Source: Cryptomeria japonica (taxonomy: Eukaryota > Streptophyta > Pinopsida > Cupressales > Cupressaceae). Taken from it: 64,000 nt of DNA. The translations under genes were made by a program, and so were the position numbers. The notes under the pieces are model-generated. The model did no database searches and was not told the DNA's origin. It saw only the letters and a list, made by a program, of their open reading frames with translations. Shown piece by piece: positions 22,958 through 33,947 of this stretch (position 1 is the first letter of the stretch; each line of letters starts with the position of its first letter). The DNA lies in the NCBI RefSeq assembly GCF_030272615.1, contig NC_081409.1:527742291-527806290 (forward strand). Reading direction: 5' to 3'.

Positions 22958-24395
22958 ATACCCAAAAGGATTTAATCCCTCTTATCTATTTTTCTAAAAA
23001 CAATCTTGACCCCAAAACAATCAATATTCTCAAACTAAAAACTTAAATCTTAAGAGCACTCATGGGCATTTTAAAAAAAAACCAGCATATCCGTGAAGAA
23101 CAACCAAAATACCATTTTTTTGATTTAGCCTAGAAATAAAAGGAGAAAATTGGGATCCTACCTCTTTAGCATTCCTGGTAAGATTCGAAGAAGAGCCCCT
23201 AATTCTGCAGCTATAGAAATCCATCCTTGCAAAAATCCCCATTCTCCATCCCAATATTTTTCTTTTCCAAAAATTTTAGAACGAAAAACTCTCCCCAAAA
23301 ATATTTTCAAAACCTCGGTTAAATGAATCACACCTATGACCTAATTTCTAATTTCAAAATTCAAGCACTTTTAAAATTAAAAAGAAATAATAATTCTTTT
23401 CAACTATTAAATTAATTTAACTTGATTTTCAAATTAAAATGCTTCTCTCCTATTTAATTTTAATTTTAATTTCTCAATATTAATTAATCCAACATTTATA
23501 TTTCGAACTATTGACAAGGGTAAAACATTTTAATTAAATTAATTTTCAAAAATCAATCTTTCACACTATATCAAACTTTATAAATTAAAAATGATTTTCT
23601 TTAAATAATTAAAATTACCCTTTTTTTTTCCTTTTTTTTTTTCCAAAATGCAAGAGAGATTAAATTAATTATATTTCAAATAACTTTAAATATTTCTTTT
23701 TTCAAAACACATAAACTAGATTAAATTCATTATTTTTAAAATTAACCATTAAATTAAATTCGCTACAACATAAATAAAGTGATCTTTTTAATTAATGATT
23801 AATCACCTAAAAGAAACCTATTTATTTTAAATTTCTCAATTTCTAATGCGTAAATCAACACATTAAATTGAATTAAATACTTAGGATAAAATACTTCATT
23901 TACCACACGCAAGGCACACAAACCAAGAAAGTCCACCAATCACAAGACACGCAACCCAAACGACAAAGGAACCCTATAGACCACACACGATGCTCACCTG
24001 ATCATGGCTTAGGCAAGACGAGAGTTTTATGACCACCTAATCTGAATTCTAAGGATGAAGGAGGTATACTCAACCCTGCGAATCCTGGTGGAGTTGAACC
24101 TCGCCCTAGGCGATATAGTACCTGCAATCTCCTGCAACCATGAGTCACAGAAGCATACATATATATACATATCCAATGAAGGCGTTAGCTCGAGATTTAT
24201 AACAAGAATTAGGGAATAATTACATTTACATAAAATCGATGCAAAAGCACAATAATAGGTATGCACAATTATTTATATTATCTAATCTACAACATTACAT
24301 CATGGTAAATCAACCATTCAAGAATGCCACATAGGAAGTCAACTAAGGTCAAACAGGTTTTACAAGGCTGACTAGGGTAGGGGCGTTACATAATG

Positions 24396-25195
24396 CATGT
24401 CAGACTGATGACAAACTACATCAATCAAGTCTCTATCAGAGGGGTAGAAACCCCTAGCTTGTCTCTCAAATACTCAAATGATTCCTTAGATAGTGGTTTA
24501 GTGAATATATCTACAATTTGTTCTTTAGTGTTCACATAAACCAATTTGGCTTCCTTTCCTTCTACCTTGTCCTTCAGAAAGTTATATTGTATTGATATAT
24601 GCTTAGTCTTAGAGTGAAATACCAGATTCTTAGACATGTAAATAGCTGTAGAGTTATCGCAGTAGATAACTACCAGTTCACTATAATTTACCTTGATATC
24701 CTTCAACATTTGCTTCATCCACAAGAATTGAGTGCAATTAGTTGTTGCTGCAACATATTCAGCTTCTACAGTAGATAAATAAATGCATGATTATTTTTTG
24801 TTGATCCATGAAACCAGTTTCTTTCCAAGAAAGAAAGCTCCACCAGAAGTGATCTTCTTATCATCAGTATCTCCTGCCCAATTTGAGTCAGTATATACAC
24901 ATAAAGTGAAATCATCATTTCTAGAATACCATAAGCCATATTTTGTTGTTCCTTGCAAATACCAGAATATCCTCTTTACTATACATTCATGATTTTCTTT
25001 AGGATTACTTTGATATCTTGAAATAATACTTATTGCGTTCATAATATCTAGTCTAGTCTGAGTTAGATATAACAGACCACCAATCACAAACTTATACCTT
25101 GTCGGATTTACCGGTGTAGAAGTATCCTTGATAGATAATTTCTCACTTGTCACCATAGGGGTACTTACTAGTTTCACCTTTGATGTGAACTTCAT
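24396..25195 (-). pseudogene. RNase H and C-terminal pol of copia element C
   Basis: Minus-strand frames at 24791-25195 and 24425-24724 join through a short region with a stop. The first has VSTPMV, GGLLYLTQTRLDIMNAI, IFWYLQGTTKYGLWYS and YTDSNWAGD, the usual end of copia RT and start of RNase H. The second starts inside the conserved region after a STVEAEYVAA-like stretch (about 24725-24780) and holds IYCDNSTAIYMSKN and HISIQYNFLKD with FTKPL near its end. These are standard copia RNase H motifs with the catalytic Asp residues visible. A stop near 24785 and the missing RT make it non-functional. Confidence 0.85.
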
Positions 25196-25895
25196 TGAAT
25201 GTGTAGACTGTTGTACTCATTGCTTCTCTCCAGTAGATGTGAGGCAATTTAGCTTCCATCATCATAGATCTTGCTGCATCCAAAATGGTTATGTTCTTTC
25301 TTTCCACTACTCCATTCTGCTAAGGAGTCTAAGGTGCAGATAATTGTTTCCTAATTCCATTTGTCTAACAATAACTATTAAATTCATGAGAAGTAAACTC
25401 ACCGCCTTGATCTAATCTTAGACATTTGATTTTCAATCCAGTTTCTGTTTCAACCTTTGTTTTAAAGATCTTGAATTTCTCAAAGGCTTCAGACTTCTCC
25501 CTTAAAAAAGTCACCCACATCATCCTAGAATAGTCATCAATAATCAACATGAAATATCTATCACCTTGAAAGATTCTAGTCCTTTCTTGACCATATAAGT
25601 CAGTGTCAATCAAATCAAGTACATCATTAGATTTATCATGTATGCTCTTAAAAGAAGTTCTAACTTTCTTTCCCAATTGACATTCCTTGCATACCGGATT
25701 ATGAGGCTTCATAATCTTAGGTATATCTCTAACTGTCTTAGTTGAACTGATCTTAACAATACAATCAAAATTAACATGACACAACCTCTTATGCCATAAC
25801 CAACTCTCATCAATATGAGCAATCAAACATGTCTTATTACCAGTGTTCAAGTGAAAGATGTTACCTCTAGTCTGAGTACCAGTTGCAATCTCCAA
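25196..25895 (-). pseudogene. Integrase of copia element C (truncated)
   Basis: The minus-strand frame 25365-25895 shows the pre-integrase zinc region (WHKRLCH...CKECQLGK), then the core with TDLYGQ, DDYSRMMWVTFLREKSEAF and LRLDQGGEF, giving two of the three catalytic Asp/Glu positions. A stop at about 25365 interrupts it, and the continuation (about 25205-25360) has the conserved NGVVERKN-like element with the last catalytic Glu. Near 25200 the frame runs straight into RNase H sequence. The integrase C-terminus and the RT fingers and palm are therefore absent. Confidence 0.85.
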
Positions 25896-25934
25896 ACCAG
25901 TCTTGTTAATGATTTTGCATTTTTTATCTTTAAA

Positions 25935-26340
25935 CTAAAGTTGGAAACCCTTGTCCACCAATTGACCAACACTCAAAAGATTATGCTTTAAGCCTTCTAC
26001 ATAATAGACATTATCAATATTATGCTTGCCATCTACAGAAATAATACCTCTGCCTTTGATCATACATGCTTTGTCATCTCCAAATCTGACTTGACCGCCA
26101 TTGTATTCTTGCAGGGACAAAAAAATTATTTTATCTCCAGTCATATGATGTGAGCATCCATTATCAATTACCCATTTATCCTTATCTTCAACTTTTGCTG
26201 CTAGGGCATTTTCTTCATTCATGGTAGCCGATTCTGGTTCATCTTCCTTTAAAGAATAGAACACCTATTCCTTTCCATTGCTAGATATACTAGTAGAATC
26301 TTTTGTTGGTTCTTCCCCAAAGTCATCACTTACTCCTTCC
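25935..26340 (-). pseudogene. Protease region of copia element C
   Basis: The minus-strand frame 25935-26264 contains WVIDNGCSHHMTGDK. In copia proteases this reads D-S-G-C-S-H-H-M-T-G, so the active triad is altered from DSG to DNG. VRFGDDKACMIKGRGII and LKHNLLSVGQL follow, both typical. It lies between gag and integrase as expected and is stopped at both ends. Confidence 0.85.
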
Positions 26341-26347
26341 TCATCTG

Positions 26348-27204
26348 CTATGTAGCATTGTTTACTTTTCTTGAATCTATATCTGTTCTGGTTAGGCTTA
26401 AATGATTTCTTAACTCTTTCCTCAAATCTTGCATTCCTTTTAGGACATCTAGATGCAAAATGACCAATCTAGGTTCTCTTCTAGTGAATAAGGCTTCAAG
26501 TTGCTCAAATTCTTCATCTTCTTTCCTCATGTCTTCCAATTATTTTACATATAGGACTTTCCAATCACTTTTGTCAGTAGGTGATGATGATGATGATGCA
26601 TGAAAAGCAGGTTCAAACTTTGCAGGTCCAGAAGATCCAGATTCTTCAAGCTCAAAAGTAAATAATTTCCCAACCAGAATGTCTCTGTTAACTGAAGAGT
26701 TAGCCATTTTTCTCAGCTCATTAATTGCAGTTGCCTTCATCTTGTAAGCCATTGGAAGGGCTCTCAAGACTTTGGAAACTATTTCATCTTCATTCAAAAA
26801 TCCTCCACAACATTGAATTCCCATAACAATCTCATTTACTCTTTCCATAAACACAACAATTATTTCATTATCTTCCATCTTTAAGTTTTTGTATCTTACC
26901 CGGTAACCTTTGTCAATGATTTATTAGTCAGTCACATGATCTGTTGATCGGTAAGTGCACACAAGAGGGCTTCTCTAGCTCTGCAATCATTTTCAATATT
27001 CTTGTCCAAGTCTACAGGAGCAGGATTGCCAGATGTTGGATCATAAGGTGTGTATCCTTTCTAAGTTATCTCCCAAATATCCTTGCCAAGACATCTAAGA
27101 TGAGTCTCCCTTTGAATTTTCCATATCCCATAATTTGTTCCATCAAGCCTAGGGCTTTCTTTTCTGAAAATAGTTGCCGATGGATTTGAAGTGTTAGCTG
27201 CCAT
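26348..27204 (-). pseudogene. gag of copia element C (UBN2 type)
   Basis: An ATG on the minus strand at 27202-27204 fits the start, followed by a typical N-terminus (RLDGTNYGIWKI-like, about 27130-27160) with stops up to about 26880. The clear frame is 26540-26878, with IVMGIQCCGGFLNEDEIVSKVLRALP and RALPMAYKMKATAI-type residues of the UBN2 gag family. A knuckle region with CPKR-like residues lies near 26440-26470 in a shifted frame. Gag would package element RNA. Frame changes at about 26539 and 26880 disable it. Confidence 0.8.
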
Positions 27205-27242
27205 AGGATCTACCTCAAGCGGTTAAGCTTCTATAAAAGAGG

Positions 27243-27262
27243 ACCAAAGCTCGAATACCAAT
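27243..27262 (-). other. Primer-binding site of copia element C
   Basis: On the minus strand the sequence next to the LTR is TTGGTATTCGAGCTTTGGTC. It resembles the usual copia site complementary to initiator tRNA-Met (TGGTATCAGAGC), with changes in the middle. Confidence 0.7.
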
Positions 27263-28507
27263 TGTTAAGATAACTGGTGAACAACTAAGAGAGGGGGGGT
27301 GAATCAGTTGTTAACAGATTATATCATTTAATCCACTTAATGACCTTTAACTAGATTAAGTACTGGTAAAATAGAAACAGATATCGGTAAGCAATAAAAC
27401 TTAACAATGAAACAGATAATCAACACAATGCAACCATACCACATAACACCATGATTTGTACGTGGAAAATCCAGAAAGGGAAAAACCACGATGGGAAGCC
27501 TACCCATAGTCAGATGATACTTTTGTAGAAAGTATGTGATACAATGAGGGGCTGCACATGCAAGAAAACACACTGCCTAGAGTGTACTGCTCATTACAAA
27601 AGAGTCTCACTGACTATAGAGAGGTTAAAACCACCTCAAGATAAATGGACAACAATCCAAAATAATGAAATGCCAGAGATAGCATCTACCATGCCTGATT
27701 ACAGTCTCGATTAAGCTCAATATCGGAGGCCTTTGAGCTCTTCCTTAATACCAATTCGATCACCTATGATCGACCAAATCTCTTTCGCATATGATATTGC
27801 ATTCCAAGACCACGACACATAATCACCATTCCCATGATCTATAATGAGATCTTACATCATTTTATACCAACCCTAAGGCCTAAACCAATTAGGTCAGCCA
27901 CCTAAAAGATATTACAATAAGATCATTACATAAATCCATATTACAATGATATGCCATATCGGCTTAAGACCAAAACAATAATAACCAATCCATAGAACAT
28001 CTTGGTAATGTGTATAGTACACGTTAACATGATACCGGTCCATAACCTAGATAGGCACCAGACCTATTCTGGGTCCACCATGCCAAAGAAATGTCTTCAA
28101 GTAGTTGAAGCATGATCAAAGAACATCTTTAGCATCCTAAAATCCATCTAGAATTCGCACCAAAACCACTTATGCATCTTGTCAAGATTCCTTAGTGAAA
28201 GCTCTATCGGTTAAACCTTAAACCAATGCCAGTAAGGGTTTACAAGAGTGTATGAGAGCATCCGATTACCAAGTCAATACCAATGGACCAAAACATTCTC
28301 CAGGAACATGTAACACATAAAATCAAACATACTCCATTGATCCAATCATGCTGGAAGTGTCCAATAGATAGTCTCTTCTGTTGGTAACACTAGATCCTCT
28401 ATCAGTAACCAAAACCTATATGTCGATAACCAACCATAACAGCTAGTGTTAACATCAATGACAAAACATCAATGCAACACATAATCAATTCATCCATAAT
28501 GCCAACA
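27263..28507 (-). mobile_element. 5' LTR of copia element C
   Basis: The 1245-bp copy starts TGTTAAGATAACTGG and ends AATGCCAACA in plus reading. About one base in ten of the first 50 differs from the other LTR. The flank GAAAT follows. Confidence 0.93.
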
Positions 28508-28512
28508 GAAAT

Positions 28513-29031
28513 GTCTATTCAATGAAAGAGATGATGACTATGAAGAAGCATTTGCACCAATGACAAATTAATTGCTTAGTCCAATCCCTTTCTAGCTAGC
28601 ACATGGGGTTGTAAGTGTTTTACTGATGTCACCTACTTTAAGATATGACAATAGGGTGCAACCTTGTCATAATAAGTAAGATCTTTGTAGCCACTTGTGG
28701 ATGTTGTGTTCTCTTCTGACTCACAAATTTTCAAAAAAGTGATTCCTTTAATCAACCACTTTCAATTGTCTATTTGTACCTTTGATAGTAGGACATGTGT
28801 CTAGTTTCTATGGTTGGATTCCAATCCAAGTTTAATTCTGGCTAAAAGTTTCAATCCAGGTCTTGGCTATAAATAAAGATAATTCTCTAGTTGTAGGCAT
28901 CAGAAGTTGGAAGGTTAAATGAGTATGAGTTATAAATATTGTAAGAGGAGATTATGATGTTTGGAATAAAATATTTCCCTTGTTCTCTCTTGTGTCTTAT
29001 GTCAAGCTACAAAATATTGTTCTTCTCTCTA
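28513..29031 (+). promoter_or_regulatory. Possible pararetroviral intergenic promoter
   Basis: After copia element C the interrupted sequence resumes with a short acidic open stretch (to about 28570), then non-coding DNA holding TGATGTCAC (about 28624) and a good TATA box GCTATAAATAAAG (about 28868). A second TATAAATATTG lies near 28932 and AATAAA near 28966. An ACGT-like or TGA-type activator, TATA box and downstream poly(A) signal is the arrangement of caulimovirid promoters. Position next to the RT relic supports this. It could equally be an unrelated LTR or host sequence. Confidence 0.3.
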
Positions 29032-29153
<122 letters not shown>

Positions 29154-31765
29154 TATCATGCGTACCCTACTTTAATATGGTGTGTTACGTATTTTATGGA
29201 TTAATCATGTGTTATCTACTTATCTCTTTCTTTTTCTCCTAATCAAATTTGAGGATCTCCATAAGAAAATGGTATGTGCATTGTATAAATTATTGTATTA
29301 GATTATTATCTTGAGAGTCGGTGTACTGGTATATGAAAATAGTTTGTGTTGAACTTATTGGATGGGTTCTAAATATTGATAGGTGTTTTATTATATGATT
29401 TTAAAATTAAATTGATTTGAGGATTAGATGTAAGCTTTTGTGATTGATGTTTAATAGAAAATGACTTTGTAAGACAAGTATATGTGGATACAAAGAGATA
29501 CTTGATTTAATATTTATTTATGAATTTTACTAAGACATTTCATTGGTTTTGATGAGAGGATATTGGAGTGGAGGAAGAGCTTGATAAAATTTCCAAATTA
29601 TGTGAGAAGGGGCAACACCAAACTAGATTAGAGGATGAACTTCTGGTATGTATAAGTGGTAAGTTACTCATAATTAATTATTACTCTTAGTAATTAGATT
29701 TAAGATAATCTAGGTAAGGCAACCAATGGTTAAATATAATTTGAGTGATCTTACCTTTTATGATGAGGTTTTTGGATAATGATGTTGCACAAAAGTTACT
29801 CACTAATTTGTAGAATAATCATGGTTAGTTTAGTGATTATTATGATATACCAATGGTGCTAGTGAATTGGATGAATAAATGTGATAGCTATTATGCAAGG
29901 TATAATGTCAATGGGAGGCAAAGGGAGATTCACCAAAACCCTATAAGTACTTCATTTGCCAAAGTGCTAGTTGAGATATGGTGTGATAAAATATGTTCAC
30001 GTATTGTTTCAAATTATTTATTTGTTTAATTGTTGATTTTGAAGTCAATTTAATTAGAATTTCTATTTCTTTAATGTTGAAACTCTTTTTGTGTTGGTAA
30101 GGAGATGCTTAGCTTTGTTAATGTGGTGCTTATTTTAGTTGGGTTAAAAATTATTTAAATTGAATATTTCTTCTATTATTTTGATAGTTTAATGGATGCT
30201 AAGGGTACACCTAAGGGTTGGGCATGTTGTGGAATCTTGAGTGTTGGTTTTTATTGAGTTTTGGACACTTTTTATTAGCCATTTTAGTTAATGACGAAAT
30301 TGGAAGGGATAAGTGTCACCTTCACATAATTGGGTCTCAATTTGTAATTTTCTATTTTCATTCTTTTGGGGTGTAGAGAAAGGGGTTCTCTGGGCATTCT
30401 TTTTGGGGGAATTTTTGGTGGGCTTTTGGAAAAGGGCTAGAATTGGAGATTTGAAGGGGTTTCTTTGAGGGTTAATGATTGATTTTTGGGGAGAAGGCTA
30501 GGGTAACCACTTAAGGAGAGGTGAGGAGGTTGGATGCTTATGAGAAGGATGGAAGAAAGAAAATCCATCCCTTCATTCAATGTTTAAAGGTTAGTTTCTT
30601 AAATTTTATTGGGCATTTGAAAGTTCATGCATATTCTTACTATGGGTGTCATCATTGTTACTTTATGATATGATTCAATTGAAGAATTCTACATTTGTGC
30701 AAATTTGACTTGATAAGTTCTTGGAATTGTGGAGTCAAAAATTATTTTCCTAAATTGTTGAGGATTGTAAATTGTGTGAATTTTATGGTAGTCTATGTGG
30801 TTGTTGTTCAAAATTTATTGATGTGTAAGTTTGTGATATATCAGGGAATGGCTAGAGCCTAGAAATGGCTTGATGATGCCAGAATGGATGGGAGGAGAGT
30901 TTTGTGCTTTCCCATTGGCTTGCAAATCTTCTTTGGAAATTGTTATTCCAGAGTCTAACTTTGTAGGTTTAAGTTTTGAAGATTTCTATTATGTAGTATA
31001 AGTGAAAGGGTGATTATGTAAATCCTCTTTTTGAGGAATGAATGCATTTTGAGTTGATAAAAGGGAAAACTCTACAAGTTTAGATATTAAATAGTTGTGC
31101 ATTCAAAATTAAATTTCTAAATGTATTTCAATATTTATATGTATCCAAAATATATTATTTTTCCTTGTCAATATCACTTAAGCTTTCTAAACTAAAGCTT
31201 TCTTGATCAAATTTCTAGAAATTAATAATGAAAATGAGATTTCAAAGACTATTTCTTTATATATAATTTATTGTTTTGAGTCTTTATTAATATAAATCTA
31301 ATATAATTTACATTTTAAAAACATTAAATAAATATTTAAAATAATTAAATAAATGTTCATTTAATATTTGTGAAGGGACAACAATTCATAATAGAGATGT
31401 AACCCCCACTTATAGTTATTTTATTAAATAAAATAAAATAAAATTAGATTAAATAAAATAAAATTAAAAATTAAAAAATATGTTACTCGATAAAGTCCTC
31501 TCCAGTATATTTAAAGGCATATAGGTGTAGGAAAAAAATAATACATAGTAATAATAATGATGAATTTATAAAATTAAAAAAAAAAAAAAGTTCTTATGTA
31601 GCCATTTGAGTTGGAGATCTTTCCTTTGTGAATTATTTCTCTTCCAAGTTTTCACCAATGTTAAATTCCTCCACAATGAAGATAAGAAAAAAAATAAAGC
31701 ATAAAAAAAAAGAAACAAGGGTTTTGACTAGAAGATGAATTTCATCTAAAAAAAAGTAGAAAGAC
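29154..31765. other. AT-rich non-coding region
   Basis: No gene is supported. A G-rich, leader-like stretch at about 30350-30560 (TTTGGGGTG, GGGGGAATTTTTGGTGGG) resembles the transcribed part of a plant LTR. TGTAACCCCCAC at 31400 could be the start of another LTR, but I cannot find matching ends. (AAATA)n and poly(A) runs lie at 31420-31720. Confidence 0.5.
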
Positions 31766-32040
31766 AACATAGATTGATAAATTTTACCATTCTTCACCAC
31801 GGTTTAATGTTTCGGCTCTACATTTTCCATCGGGCCCTGTGTCCGCCTAAACCCATCTCTGTCTAGCCCGCCCCCTCCTACCAGGGCCCCCCTATTAGTA
31901 CTAAAAAAGGAAATAATAAGACCTCAAAAAAGCCTAATACGCCATGTTAATCCCCTGACCACGCCCCTCTCATTTCCCTTAAAATTGGGGAGACAAACAA
32001 ATGTAATCCTTCCACAACCAAAGCTACCTACAAAAAACCC

Positions 32041-32115
32041 CTCAGAGGTCCAACAAATTTGTTGAGTCTGGCGCGGAAGACGTTGTGACCCCTCAGAGGT
32101 CCAACAGATTTGTTG
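32041..32115 (+). repeat. Direct repeat at the start of the retroposon E ORF
   Basis: CTCAGAGGTCCAACARATTT plus GTTG occurs at 32041-32064 and 32092-32115. The 51-bp step is a multiple of three, so it would repeat 17 codons. Confidence 0.9.
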
Positions 32116-32670
32116 GCAAACCCCATATGAAACAAATTGTTGTGAGGAAGAACTATGCCAAAGATGATGAAAAAGATTCTAAGAAGGAAGAAAGTGATAA
32201 GGCTGAGGATGATATGGAGGCCATGGAGGGCTCGAAGTCTTCTAATCCAGATACTAATGCCCTTGACTCTGAGACCATAAAGGAAGATAATAAGAACACA
32301 TCCCCTTCATCTGCCACTTCCCCCCTCACAATTAGATCTCTGAGGAGGATGGGAGGAAGTCTGAGGGCAGTCGAATTGTTATTGAAGGTGGTGACAAGGA
32401 GGTGGTGCATTGTGTGGGGTGTAAAGCTATCTCTGAGGACTTGAACGGTGTGAAAAAGAAGTTGGACTATCTAGATTCCCATGTCAGCAAATTTGCAAAA
32501 TTTTCCATTAAAGTCATGCACTCCTCGACCACTACAATGTGCCTGCTGCACTAGGAAAAAGTGAACTAGGGTGGGTTAGAAGGTTGCACCATGAAGGAAC
32601 TGTTTGAATTCCTTGCTGAAGATTAGACCGGGCTGCTGCTCTCCCAACATATGGGAGCTGGGAAAAATGA
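32085..32670 (+). pseudogene. Degraded charged-protein ORF in retroposon E
   Basis: The frame 32085-32444 opens with a basic stretch (NRFVGKPHMKQIVVRKNYAK) and then a Lys/Glu/Asp-rich segment (DDEKDSKKEESDKAEDD) followed by Ser/Thr-rich sequence. Around 32335 a frame change is needed; the other frame then continues with VVHCVGCK and LNGVKKKLDYLDSHV, a possible short coiled coil, to stops near 32552. No RNA-binding or RT motif is seen. A LINE ORF1 remnant is possible, as is a processed copy of a host gene. I do not recognise the protein. Confidence 0.4.
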
Positions 32671-33079
32671 TTAATGGGTGTTGCTTTCCTTTTTTGTTCT
32701 AGTTTTCATTTCAGGATCGACTAGATCCTTGTTATGTTTAATTTCATTATCAACCCTATGAGGCTTGTTAAGACTCTCTTTACTTTCTTTAGTTATTATA
32801 GTATGAACAATATGCTTACCTCTAAGGACAGATGGTTTAAGGTTAGTTTCTTTTTGGTTACCTATTGTTTAAGTTGTTATATGGACGAGATTGTTATCAA
32901 TCTTGGGTTATTCTATAGTTGTGGGTGGTTTATGTTTTTGATGATTAAGATAGGGCTTGGTTGATTGTCATTTGGCAGTTGTGTGTGTGTTGGCTATTCT
33001 CTCTCTGAGGCTTGCTATGTATTCTGGGTCAGCCCCTTGTTTTGGCTACTTTATTATCAAAAACATAGATTGATAAATT

Positions 33080-33947
33080 GATTTAATTATGTAATAAAAT
33101 TTCCTTGTTTGTTTCTTGCCATTGGCATTTGTCTTCTTTCGTTCAACTTTTCCATAATAATAATTAAAATGAGGACAAAAGATTTTCTTATATCCTTGTT
33201 CAAGGATTGGGGTTTTCTGAGAAGCCCTAGATCTGATGATCTAGATTAGTTTAATCCAATGGTGTCAATTTAATGATACTTAAATTGTTTCCCTTAATAG
33301 AAATAAAGTGCCTTCTTTTAAATTTAATTTATATATCTTTTGCACTTAATGAAATAATGATATTATGCTTTAGCAATGAATAATCTCGTTTATTTATTTC
33401 CTTGTTCTTTAATTTTAATATTTGTACAATCTAGAATATAGAATGGATGAGATTTATTACCTATCCATTAGTTTTTAAGTTAGCTCTTGTTTTAAAGAAA
33501 ATATTCTATATGGAGGGATTTAAGGGCCCAAATTAGAAACAGATTAGGAAAAAAAAATCTAATGGATGACCATGATATTTCTATCTGGATGAATGTCATA
33601 ATATTCAGCGGGGAGAGTTTATATTTCTATTTAACTAATTATTATTATAGGAACTTTATTTATAAATAATTGGAATGTAGGTAAGACAATATCTAGATGT
33701 TATTTAATAAATAAGAAGAATTTTAGATGTTTGTAAATAATAAATATTCAAATAAATTAGATTCCCATGTTAAATAAATCTTCAATATATATTATATAAT
33801 GAATTAAGAAATAAACGCTTAATCGATAATTATATCTAATAAAATATTTTGACTTGTATGGTAATAAAAAAAAAACTTTAAATTTTAATTTGTCATATTG
33901 TTTTATCTTAGTTAATATGAGCTAAAACCTTACTGAATTGTTAACAA
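33080..33947. other. AT-rich non-coding spacer
   Basis: No reading frame or element boundary is supported here. It is probably the continuation of the sequence into which retroposon E inserted. Confidence 0.5.

Larger units (their letters stand above)
19917..24390. mobile_element. Very long solo LTR D (4474 bp) inside copia C
   Basis: It starts TGTAATACCCTACC and ends GGTAGGGGCGTTACA, so its ends form an imperfect inverted repeat. A perfect 5-bp duplication TAATG flanks it (19912-19916 and 24391-24395). There is no internal second copy of the ends and no coding region, so a solo LTR is the simplest reading. LTRs this long are known in the Ogre/Tat group of Ty3/gypsy. The interior contains a ~40-bp repeat array, a 45-bp array and three ~300-bp tandem units. 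A partial second copy starts at 61918. Orientation is uncertain. A non-autonomous element of another type is possible but the TG...CA ends and 5-bp duplication argue for LTR biology. Confidence 0.85.
18346..28507 (-). mobile_element. Ty1/copia element C, interrupted and RT-deleted
   Basis: Both LTRs are present (18346-19600 and 27263-28507), and the coding order on the minus strand from right to left is gag, protease, integrase, RNase H. Flanks read TAAAT before and GAAAT after, a 5-bp duplication with one mismatch. Removing the inserted 4.47-kb LTR leaves about 5.7 kb. That is short because nearly all of the reverse transcriptase is missing between integrase and RNase H. The LTRs differ at many positions, so it is clearly older than element B. 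All frames carry stops. Confidence 0.93.
31784..33061 (+). mobile_element. Non-LTR retroposon E with 18-bp target duplication
   Basis: An exact 18-bp direct repeat, AACATAGATTGATAAATT, flanks it at 31766-31783 and 33062-33079. The insert ends in TTTATTATCAAAA, a short A-rich tail. Long duplications of this kind come from target-primed reverse transcription. The 5' part (31800-31900) is GC-rich, unlike its surroundings. It carries one degraded ORF and no RT, so it is a non-autonomous or internally deleted LINE derivative, or a retroposed transcript. Confidence 0.85.

Noticed and set aside
31400-31412. TGTAACCCCCAC as an LTR start
   Set aside because: No matching end, second copy or target duplication was found in the window.
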